Shown in pieces: positions 1-5,166 of a stretch of DNA of 6,137 nt. The notes below the pieces were generated by a model. That model saw nothing but the letters and a program-made list of their open reading frames with translations, had not been told where the DNA came from and ran no database searches. Location of the stretch: positions 1 to 6,137 of the forward strand of contig JAHEMP010000146.1 of the NCBI GenBank assembly GCA_024643585.1. The letters run 5' to 3'. The DNA is from Crocinitomicaceae bacterium (GTDB taxonomy: Bacteria; Bacteroidota; Bacteroidia; Flavobacteriales_D; Crocinitomicaceae). The translations under genes were made by a program, and so were the position numbers. Position 1 is the stretch's first letter. Each line of letters starts with the position of its first letter.

Positions 1-152
1 GCACTCCGTACAAGTACAATATCTACTTGGTTTGTATTTATTTCTTTAATTAAGTCATCTTGTTTAACATTTTCTAAATCAACAAAATAACCAGCTGATT
101 TAAGTTTGTTAATACCGGCGATTGACAGACCGTCATTTGCTAATATTCTCAT
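1..152 (-). CDS. serA: D-3-phosphoglycerate dehydrogenase, N-terminal fragment (cut by window start)
   Basis: Only the first 50 codons and two bases of the next are in the window. They read MRILANDGLSIAGINKLKSA and end near VDIVLVRS. This matches the start of Bacteroidota SerA: a first beta strand (RILANDG), an early helix, and the VDIVLVRSA strand of the substrate-binding domain of D-2-hydroxyacid dehydrogenases. SerA oxidises 3-phosphoglycerate to 3-phosphohydroxypyruvate with NAD+, the first step of serine synthesis. The product is the substrate of SerC, encoded just upstream, which supports the call. The ATG shares its A with the serC stop (TAATG), so translation is probably coupled. An AAAGGG stretch lies a few bases before the ATG, an unusually Shine-Dalgarno-like sequence for this window. 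The NAD-binding Rossmann domain and catalytic residues lie outside the window, so another dehydrogenase of the same family is not strictly excluded. Confidence 0.88.
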   Translation of the reverse strand, partial: MRILANDGLSIAGINKLKSAGYFVDLENVKQDDLIKEINTNQVDIVLVRS

Positions 153-1216
153 TATCCCTTTCGTCTTGTAAATTCTTTCATTGTGTCTACTAGTACTTTA
201 ACACTTGATAAAGGAAGTGCGTTATACATACTTGCTCTATATCCTCCCACGGACCGGTGGCCTGTTAAACCGACTATACCTGAATCTTTCCACATCTGAT
301 CGAATTCAGAGGATAGGTTTTCGTCGTTTAATAAAAAAGTCACATTCATTTTTGAGCGGTCTTCTTTTTCGGCAGTGCCTACAAATAAAGGATTGGCGTC
401 AATTTCAGAATAGAGTAAATTGGATTTTTCAATGTTTAGTTTTTCAATCTCGGCAACACCACCTTTCGAAACAGTATTTCGTAAATTAAGCATGGATACG
501 TAAATTGAAAAAACAGGTGGGGTGTTCATCATGGATTCTTTCTCCATGTGCAACTTTAAATCCAAGTAGGAGGGTAAGAATTTAGACGAGGATTTCCCTA
601 AAATTTCATCTTTAACAATGTAGAGAGTAGCCCCTGCTGGTCCTAAGTTTTTTTGCGCTCCAGCATAAATTAAGTCAAAATCAGCAATGTTTATATTTCT
701 CGAAAAAATATCAGAAGACATGTCACAAACAAGTGGCAAACTTGTTTTTGGAAATTGCTGATATTGAGTTCCATATATTGTGTTATTTGAAGTAAAATGC
801 AAGTAGTCCAAGTTGTTTTCAATCGTATAGTTTTTGGGAATATAGTTGAAACCTTTGTCCTCCGAAGAAGCAATAACACTTACATCACACCCCACTTTCT
901 TTGCCTCTTTTATAGCGCTGGTTGACCAAGTCCCAGTATTTATGTATCCAGCCTTTCCGCTACGCATCATGTTTAATGCAGAAATAGTGAAACCTAGGGA
1001 AGCTCCACCTTGCAAAAATAAGACGCTATATCCTTCAGGAATCTTTAATGCTGATTTTACTAAGCTTATTGCCTCATCCATTACCGCAACGAAGTCCTTG
1101 TGTCTGTGCGATACTTCAAGAATGGATAATCCATTAAAGTCAAGAACTCCTTCAGCGGCCTGTTTAAAGACATCTTGAGGTAAAATACAAGGTCCGGCTC
1201 CGAAATTATGTTTCAT
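152..1216 (-). CDS. serC: Phosphoserine aminotransferase
   Basis: This 354-aa protein is a class V (fold type I) PLP-dependent aminotransferase. It converts 3-phosphohydroxypyruvate and glutamate to O-phosphoserine and 2-oxoglutarate, and in this family it can also act in pyridoxal phosphate synthesis. Visible landmarks are the N-terminal NFGAGPCILP (residues 4-13), EVSHRHK (34-40), the cofactor-phosphate loop FLQGGAS (67-73), the aspartate expected to contact the pyridine nitrogen in VCDMSSDI (D165), and the Schiff-base lysine K189 in YAGAQKNLGPAG. The C-terminal substrate-binding segment GHRSVGGYRASMYNA spans residues 319-333. The length is normal for the family (about 355-362). The ATG is chosen because the protein begins directly with the conserved N-terminal motif. 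It follows the thx terminator by only about 21 nt and overlaps serA by 1 nt. I see no promoter between the terminator and the start, so expression may rely on read-through or an overlapping promoter. Confidence 0.97.
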   Translation of the reverse strand: MKHNFGAGPCILPQDVFKQAAEGVLDFNGLSILEVSHRHKDFVAVMDEAISLVKSALKIPEGYSVLFLQGGASLGFTISALNMMRSGKAGYINTGTWSTSAIKEAKKVGCDVSVIASSEDKGFNYIPKNYTIENNLDYLHFTSNNTIYGTQYQQFPKTSLPLVCDMSSDIFSRNINIADFDLIYAGAQKNLGPAGATLYIVKDEILGKSSSKFLPSYLDLKLHMEKESMMNTPPVFSIYVSMLNLRNTVSKGGVAEIEKLNIEKSNLLYSEIDANPLFVGTAEKEDRSKMNVTFLLNDENLSSEFDQMWKDSGIVGLTGHRSVGGYRASMYNALPLSSVKVLVDTMKEFTRRKG

Positions 1217-1237
1217 ATAAATGTATTTTAATGTTGC

Positions 1238-1266
1238 AAAAAAAAGCCATCCTTTTGGACAGCTTT
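1238..1266 (-). terminator. Intrinsic terminator after the thx-like gene
   Basis: Read on the minus strand, AAAGCUGUCC (1266-1257) pairs with GGAUGGCUUU (1252-1243) around a four-base AAAA loop. All ten positions pair, two of them as U-G and G-U wobbles. A run of eight U follows (1245-1238). On the plus strand the same two positions become C/A mismatches, so the hairpin fits minus-strand transcripts only. It begins 18 nt after the stop codon of the THX-like gene and ends about 21 nt before serC. Confidence 0.85.
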
Positions 1267-1284
1267 AGTATAAAGAATAAATAA

Positions 1285-1569
1285 TTATTTACTTTCTGCT
1301 TCTTTTTTCTTTGGAGCTGCTTTTTTAGCAGGAGCCTTTTTTGCTGCTGGTTTTTTCGCTGTTTCAGCTTTAGCAGTTTTGGAGGTTGTTGCTTTGGCTG
1401 CTGTAGCTTTTTCAGCAACTTTTTCTGTAGATTTAGTACTTGCAGCTTTTTTTACTTTTTTCGGTGCAGCAACTGGAGCAACTGAGTTGTTTGTCTTTTT
1501 TGGTCTAGCATTCCCATAAGAACCCATTGATCTTTTACCCTTCGCTGTTTTTTTATCACCTCTTCCCAT
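1285..1569 (-). CDS. THX-family 30S ribosomal protein with long Lys/Ala-rich histone-H1-like tail
   Basis: The 94-aa product has two parts. Residues 1-25 begin MGRGDKKTAKGKRSMGSYGN and continue ARPKK. This fits the short basic ribosomal protein bTHX (Thermus Thx, plastid PSRP4 relative; pattern MGKGD..T.RGK...G.YG..RP), which sits in a cavity in the 30S head. Residues 26-94 form a low-complexity tail of 69 residues, of which 20 are Lys and 20 Ala, with Pro, Thr and Ser and no aromatic residues. Its AAKKAPAKKAAPKK block resembles the C-terminal tails of histone H1 and bacterial H1-like proteins. The first ATG is well placed because it starts exactly at the THX motif, about 36 nt downstream of a promoter -7 element. 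The gene is monocistronic in appearance, with its own promoter and terminator. The THX assignment rests on the N-terminus only. A role for the tail in binding rRNA or DNA is inference. Classical THX is about 26-30 aa, so this form is much longer. Confidence 0.85.
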   Translation of the reverse strand: MGRGDKKTAKGKRSMGSYGNARPKKTNNSVAPVAAPKKVKKAASTKSTEKVAEKATAAKATTSKTAKAETAKKPAAKKAPAKKAAPKKKEAESK

Positions 1570-1604
1570 ATTTCAATAAGTTTGTATTAATTTAAACAAT
1601 AATG

Positions 1605-1612
1605 CAAATATA
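1605..1612 (-). promoter_or_regulatory. Candidate Bacteroidota promoter -7 element for the THX-like gene
   Basis: The minus strand reads TATATTTG here, a full match to the Bacteroidota sigma-factor -7 consensus TAnnTTTG and identical to the element upstream of HU. It lies about 36 nt before the ATG, leaving a leader of roughly 30 nt. No TTG is found at the usual 17-23 nt upstream spacing. The nearest candidate is a TTC at 1637-1639 (24 nt), so the -33 half is weak or absent. The strong -7 match in the right place makes this a likely promoter. Confidence 0.6.
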
Positions 1613-1670
1613 ATATTCTATTTTCTTATTTGATGTGAATTGACCACAAGAATTCTATTGTTTTGGAAAC

Positions 1671-1692
1671 TGTAGTAAAAATTAACACTACA
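1671..1692. repeat. Small inverted repeat downstream of trmH
   Basis: TGTAGT (1671-1676) and ACTACA (1687-1692) form a perfect 6-bp inverted repeat around a 10-base A/T-rich spacer, 15 nt after the trmH stop codon. There is no U-tract on the trmH side, so it is not a canonical intrinsic terminator. It could be a weak 3' hairpin of the trmH transcript, a protein-binding dyad, or chance in AT-rich DNA. Confidence 0.35.
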
Positions 1693-1707
1693 TCAAAAGA
1701 ACTTGAT

Positions 1708-2385
1708 TCATTTGTTTTTCAAAAGTAGCCGTCTGCGGATTTCCTCTTCGAGTTTTTGTCCGTCACGAATTATTTTTGTGCACCACTTAATTTTAAGTTT
1801 TGTCTGCTCTTCATCATTCATTAAAAAATCGACTTTTTCAGTTTCAAGTCTATTTCTTAAATGTTGTAGGGTAAGTGCAACGGAAACCGAAACATTAAAA
1901 CTTTCTGTAAAACCATACATTGGAATTTTTACAAAATGATCTGCTTGTGCCTTCACCTGATCGGATATTCCTTCGCCTTCCGTGCCAAATACAAGGGCAA
2001 TTTTATTATTCAGGGGCAGTTCATTTAGGGAAATTTCTTTTTCGTGAGGAGTAGTAGCAACTATGGTGTAGCCCTTCTTTTTAAGCTCGTTTAGGCAATC
2101 CATTGTCGGTGTTTCGGAAGTATAGTTGGTAAGATCAACCCATCTTCCAGCACCCCGTGCGATGTCCCGTTGAACTTGATATTTATTGTTTTTTTCAATC
2201 GCATGCAATTGCTGAATACCAAAACAATCACATGTTCTTAAAACGGCGCTTGCATTGTGTTCTTGGTATATGTTTTCCAAAACGACGGTCAAATGATTTG
2301 TGCGCTTAGCCGCAATTTCATTAAACATATCTATTTTGTTCTCTGAAATAATGCCATAGAACTCTTCCAGTACCAACTTGTCCAT
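1708..2385 (-). CDS. trmH: tRNA (guanosine-2'-O-)-methyltransferase, TrmH/SpoU family
   Basis: This 225-aa protein is a SPOUT-class (alpha/beta knot) SAM-dependent 2'-O-methyltransferase. All three SpoU motifs are present. Motif 1 is ENIYQEHNASAVLRTCDCFG (37-56), with N44 and the catalytic-type R50. Motif 2 is LVFGTEGEGIS (131-141). Motif 3 is IPMYGFTESFNVSVSVAL (154-171), with S162 and N164. Motifs 2 and 3 form the trefoil knot that holds SAM. The length is close to E. coli TrmH (229 aa), and there is no N-terminal L30e-like extension of the RlmB type, which favours TrmH, the enzyme that makes Gm18 in the tRNA D-loop. Another 2'-O-methylated RNA target within the family cannot be excluded. 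The C-terminus is rich in charged helix (EEEIRRRLLLKNK). The start lies only 18 nt after the HU terminator hairpin, with no clear promoter of its own, so it may be expressed partly by read-through from the HU gene. Confidence 0.92.
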   Translation of the reverse strand: MDKLVLEEFYGIISENKIDMFNEIAAKRTNHLTVVLENIYQEHNASAVLRTCDCFGIQQLHAIEKNNKYQVQRDIARGAGRWVDLTNYTSETPTMDCLNELKKKGYTIVATTPHEKEISLNELPLNNKIALVFGTEGEGISDQVKAQADHFVKIPMYGFTESFNVSVSVALTLQHLRNRLETEKVDFLMNDEEQTKLKIKWCTKIIRDGQKLEEEIRRRLLLKNK

Positions 2386-2403
2386 TATCCTATTTTTGGA
2401 AAT

Positions 2404-2432
2404 AAAAAAAGGGAATCGTAGGATTCCCTTTT
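2404..2432 (-). terminator. Strong intrinsic terminator of the HU gene
   Basis: A perfect 11-bp inverted repeat, AAAAGGGAATC (2407-2417) and GATTCCCTTTT (2422-2432), encloses a four-base loop. On the minus strand it runs directly into seven T (2410-2404), including the four that close the stem. It starts 19 nt after the HU stop codon. On the plus strand only a T4 run follows, so its main direction is minus. Confidence 0.92.
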
Positions 2433-2451
2433 ATTAAGATGAAAAGATATC

Positions 2452-2724
2452 TTAGTTTACTTTTCCTTGTAAATCTGCACCTGCTTTGAATTTTACTACA
2501 TTCTTAGCTGCAATTTTGATTTCTTTACCAGTTTGAGGGTTACGTCCTGTTCTAGCTGATCTTTTAGAAATTGAAAAAGAACCAAATCCTACTAAAGAAA
2601 TTCTATCTCCTTTTTTCAATGCTTTTCCTGTTACTGCAACAAATCCATCTAATGCTTTTTTTGCATCTGCTTTAGAGATTCCGCCTTCTGATGCCATTGC
2701 ATCGATAAGTTCCGCTTTGTTCAT
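2452..2724 (-). CDS. HU-family DNA-binding nucleoid protein
   Basis: This is a 90-aa bacterial histone-like protein of the HU/IHF fold and of standard HU length. It dimerises, binds DNA with little sequence preference, and bends and compacts the nucleoid. Visible features are the N-terminal helical dimerisation part starting MNKAELIDAMA (1-11), the family signature GFGSFSISKRSARTGRNPQTG (46-66) leading into the beta arms, the intercalating-type proline P63 within RNPQTG, and the C-terminal VVKFKAGADLQGKV. The AT-rich DNA-bending role follows from the family; whether this copy is the main HU of the cell cannot be judged from one window. The gene stands as its own transcription unit, with a well-formed Bacteroidota promoter upstream and a strong terminator downstream. 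The leader before the ATG is A/T-rich (AAAACTAAAATTTT) without a Shine-Dalgarno, as is usual in Bacteroidota. IHF is less likely because the sequence is closer to single-subunit HU. Confidence 0.97.
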   Translation of the reverse strand: MNKAELIDAMASEGGISKADAKKALDGFVAVTGKALKKGDRISLVGFGSFSISKRSARTGRNPQTGKEIKIAAKNVVKFKAGADLQGKVN

Positions 2725-2767
2725 AAAATTTTAGTTTTAAAAAAGTTTCTTGTAATTAATATCAGAG

Positions 2768-2797
2768 CAAATATAGCCGAATATCCATATGCTGCAA
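2768..2797 (-). promoter_or_regulatory. Bacteroidota-type promoter for the HU gene
   Basis: On the minus strand a TTG (2797-2795) is followed after 19 nt by TATATTTG (2775-2768). This fits the Bacteroidota consensus TTG / 17-23 nt / TAnnTTTG. Transcription would begin near 2761-2763, giving a leader of roughly 37-40 nt before the HU ATG at 2724. It is the best-formed promoter in the window. Confidence 0.75.
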
Positions 2798-2824
2798 GTG
2801 TTTCCCATAAAAAAAGGTGTAATT

Positions 2825-2833
2825 TGTGGATAA
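2825..2833 (-). promoter_or_regulatory. Perfect DnaA-box sequence upstream of the HU promoter
   Basis: The minus strand reads TTATCCACA, an exact match to the strong DnaA-box consensus TTATNCACA (E. coli R1/R4 type). It lies about 27 nt upstream of the TTG of the HU promoter, in the 165-nt gap between fmt and HU. No second box was noticed nearby, so this is not an origin. It may be a DnaA regulatory site or chance. Confidence 0.45.
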
Positions 2834-2889
2834 AAGTGAAAATATGTTCATAAAACCCTGAAATAGGCCGTAAATTCAATAAAGATTAC

Positions 2890-3834
2890 CTATTGCAACA
2901 GTAAACTAAACTGATCGATACTATTGCCGGCACTAAATTCCTTCCAAGTCATCTTTCTTTTTCCTTCCAATTGAATCTCTTTAATGCGAATGTAATAATC
3001 TGCGCAAGGAAAAATAAAACCTTCATCTATGAGAATACTATTTTGGTCCTTTTCTACAGGTATATTGGTTTTGCTACTGCTAAAAAGCTTACATGTATAT
3101 AGTTTATCATCTTTTTTTAATTGGCACCAAGCCCCAGGGTAAGGTGAGAGTCCTCTTATGAAATCGTGTGTTCTTTTGGCCGACTGCCTCCAATCTACCT
3201 TACAATCTTCTTTAAAAATTTTAGGTGCTATTTTTCTATCTTGGACTTCGATATTACTTTGTGGTGTAGCAACTGTGGTAGAATTTCTAATATTTTCAAT
3301 AGTTCTGACCATAGTTTTCTTGCCTAGTTCAGCTAACTGATCATGCAACTCGCCCGCAGTCATGTTCTCATCGATTACTATTTTATCTGAATCTATAATG
3401 TTTCCTGTGTCGATTTCTTTTTCAATGAAGAAAGTGGTCACTCCAGATTCTTTTTCACCATTGATTAAAGCCCAATTGATAGGCGCAGCTCCGCGGTATT
3501 GGGGTAACAATGAACCGTGAAGATTAATTGTTCCTTTGGGAGGCATATTCCAAACCACTTCGGGAAGCATACGAAAGGCCACCACCACAAACAAATCTGC
3601 ATTCAATTCTTTAAGCTCTTTAATAAAATTTTCATCCTTCAGGTTGGTTGGTTGTAAAACTTCAATCCCTTTTTCCAACGCATACTGTTTGACTGCACTT
3701 TGATTCAATTGTCTTCCACGACCAGCGGGTTTGTCTGGAGCGGTGATTACGCCAACCACGTTTTGACCAGATTCAATGAGGCCATTTAATATCGTTACAG
3801 CAAATTCGGGCGTACCCATAAAAACTATTCTCAT
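2890..3834 (-). CDS. fmt: Methionyl-tRNA formyltransferase
   Basis: This 314-aa cytoplasmic enzyme (E. coli: 315) transfers a formyl group from 10-formyl-tetrahydrofolate to Met-tRNAfMet for translation initiation. The N-terminal Rossmann-like domain opens with RIVFMGTPEFAV (2-13). The tRNA-contacting loop is present as PDKPAGRGRQL (33-43). The formyl-transfer signature INLHGSLLPQYRGAAPINWA (103-122) carries N104 and H106. The third catalytic residue is D142 in EIDTGNI. The C-terminal OB-like tRNA-binding domain begins around residue 201 (KIAPKIFKEDCKVDW) and includes RGLSPYPGAW (227-236). All catalytic residues are intact. The ATG lies 3 nt after the stop of the MATE gene, so fmt is probably the last gene of the rlmI-like/MATE/fmt transcript. 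No clear intrinsic terminator was found after its TAG stop. Deformylase is not next to it in the window. Confidence 0.98.
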   Translation of the reverse strand: MRIVFMGTPEFAVTILNGLIESGQNVVGVITAPDKPAGRGRQLNQSAVKQYALEKGIEVLQPTNLKDENFIKELKELNADLFVVVAFRMLPEVVWNMPPKGTINLHGSLLPQYRGAAPINWALINGEKESGVTTFFIEKEIDTGNIIDSDKIVIDENMTAGELHDQLAELGKKTMVRTIENIRNSTTVATPQSNIEVQDRKIAPKIFKEDCKVDWRQSAKRTHDFIRGLSPYPGAWCQLKKDDKLYTCKLFSSSKTNIPVEKDQNSILIDEGFIFPCADYYIRIKEIQLEGKRKMTWKEFSAGNSIDQFSLLLQ

Positions 3835-3837
3835 GAT

Positions 3838-5166
3838 TTAAAATATTTTATCGTGCCAAACATATTTTTTTAAATACCAAAAAGATAATAAGCCTAAGCT
3901 ACCGAAGTAAATGTATTCGACAGTCCATATTTGAAATATGCTAAAATCAAAAATCTTGATAAACAAATATGCGGATAACAAGTATAGAAAAACGCATATA
4001 AATTCTATGTACATGGTAATCTTTGTGTTCCCACTGCCACTTATAGTTTGATAATAGACGTTAATAAACCCAAATAAAAAAATAGAAGGGGATACCATTC
4101 TTAAAATAGCTGCACTTTCTTTTAAATAAAGAGGGTTTGGATTTATCCATTGAATTAATGTTTCTGGATAAAAAATAGCACCATGAAAGATTAGAAACAG
4201 GAAAAACATTGTTAATCGTTGAATTCGTTTCTGAATAAGCGCTATTTCCATCTTTCTATTACCACCCAAATATTGTGAGACATATGTTTTTGTTGTCGCT
4301 GCAAATCCCCAAATAGGCACAAAAGCGAGCATATAAACAACTCTAATGTTTTGGGAGACTGTCAGTTCGAATTTACCAAGTTGTTCTATTAGAGTGAAGA
4401 AAATAGTCCAAGTTGATAGTGCTAAAAAACCTTGAAGCATCATAGGACTGCCAATACGAAATAAGCTGCGCATAGCCTTGAATTTGAACCCAAGATTTTT
4501 CAATAAGCCATACATACTGTTCTCTTTAGAGAAAATCAAGAGAAAAGAAATGGTAATCATGCCAAGCCCATCAGCTATGGTTGATGCCCATGCTGCACCT
4601 TCAAGTCCCATCTCAGGAAAGCCAAGATGTCCGAAAATGAGCAGATAATCAAGAAAAACATTACTAAAAGCAGTTACAATTGAGGAAATAAGCACTTTGC
4701 TCGTTTGACCGCTTGCGAAAAAATAGGCGTTTATAGAAAGTGTGAATACAGCGAAGAATAAAGCATAGCTTCTGATTTCGATAAATTTACCTTGGGCCGA
4801 TGCAATGTCGGCATGTCTCGAGTAATAAAATAAAGCATCACTCATGAAAAATTGAATTCCAAAAAATAAGATGAGGGCCAGAATTAAATTTGTCCAAATC
4901 GTTGTGCCAAGCAACAAACCTAGCTCTTTGAATTTCTTTTGACCAATTCTTCTTGCAAAAACAATTTGAGAACCATCTCCAATTCCCATTAAGGCAACAA
5001 ATAAGGTTACATAAATCAAACCTGCATTGCCCGATGCGTCAAAGGCCACGGTGCTATACCGGCTTAAAAATGAGGCATCGGTTATCATGACAATAGATTG
5101 TATGAAACTTGCCCCCATTACAGGAAGAGCAATGGATAATATTGTTTTGTACTTATAGTTTAGCAT
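3838..5166 (-). CDS. MATE-family multidrug/toxin-extrusion-type transporter
   Basis: This 442-aa integral membrane protein is of typical MATE length (about 440-460 aa, 12 transmembrane helices in two six-helix bundles). Hydrophobic segments are spread along its length. TM1 is around 8-30 (ILSIALPVMGASFIQSIVMI) and ends in an acidic residue, D30, in TDASFLSRYS, where family members usually have D..FVG. The conserved region GLEGAAWASTIADGLG (187-202) in the first half corresponds to the GxxGAAxAT motif of MATE proteins. The second bundle starts near 235 (LFRIGSPMMLQGFLAL), contains SGSGNTK (375-381), and ends with hydrophobic helices around 383-404 and 415-432. These proteins export substrates using H+ or Na+ gradients; the substrate and ion are not readable here. 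The ATG overlaps the stop of the rRNA methyltransferase gene (TAATG), and fmt follows after 3 nt. A lipid or polysaccharide flippase of the wider MOP superfamily is the alternative but fits less well. Confidence 0.88.
   Translation of the reverse strand: MLNYKYKTILSIALPVMGASFIQSIVMITDASFLSRYSTVAFDASGNAGLIYVTLFVALMGIGDGSQIVFARRIGQKKFKELGLLLGTTIWTNLILALILFFGIQFFMSDALFYYSRHADIASAQGKFIEIRSYALFFAVFTLSINAYFFASGQTSKVLISSIVTAFSNVFLDYLLIFGHLGFPEMGLEGAAWASTIADGLGMITISFLLIFSKENSMYGLLKNLGFKFKAMRSLFRIGSPMMLQGFLALSTWTIFFTLIEQLGKFELTVSQNIRVVYMLAFVPIWGFAATTKTYVSQYLGGNRKMEIALIQKRIQRLTMFFLFLIFHGAIFYPETLIQWINPNPLYLKESAAILRMVSPSIFLFGFINVYYQTISGSGNTKITMYIEFICVFLYLLSAYLFIKIFDFSIFQIWTVEYIYFGSLGLLSFWYLKKYVWHDKIF

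Larger units (their letters stand above)
2725..2889. other. Intergenic region between fmt and HU
   Basis: This 165-nt AT-rich gap separates the end of the fmt operon from the HU start. It holds the HU promoter (2768-2797) and a DnaA-box match (2825-2833). I found no convincing terminator for the fmt transcript. The best candidate, CCT/AGG around TTTTCAGGG on the minus strand near 2845-2862, has only three base pairs. Confidence 0.6.

Noticed and set aside
205..489. Plus-strand open frame of about 94 codons near the end of serC
   Set aside because: Antisense to serC coding sequence, no domain, no promoter or leader of the kind seen for the real genes.
846..1178. Plus-strand open frame of about 110 codons inside serC
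   Set aside because: It lies wholly antisense to a well-supported serC with all motifs intact, and its translation shows no recognisable domain.
1206..1418. Minus-strand Lys/Gln/Leu-rich open frame overlapping the 3' half of the THX-like gene
   Set aside because: It is the shifted-frame reading of the Lys/Ala-rich repeat codons and runs through the terminator hairpin into serC. The THX frame has the recognisable N-terminus.
1641..1655. Small inverted repeat GAATT/AATTC around 1637-1655
   Set aside because: Five base pairs with a nine-base spacer in AT-rich DNA are expected by chance, and no U-tract follows.
1703..1939. Plus-strand open frame antisense to the end of trmH
   Set aside because: Hydrophobic/Ser-rich product without a domain, fully opposite trmH coding sequence.
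2725..2889. Replication origin suggested by the DnaA box near HU
   Set aside because: Only one box was seen, with no cluster, no AT-rich unwinding repeats and no dnaA or dnaN next to it. A regulatory site or chance is more reasonable.
3158..3340. Plus-strand open frame of 60 codons inside fmt
   Set aside because: Antisense to an intact fmt; it begins with residues that could pass for a signal peptide, but it has no supporting context.
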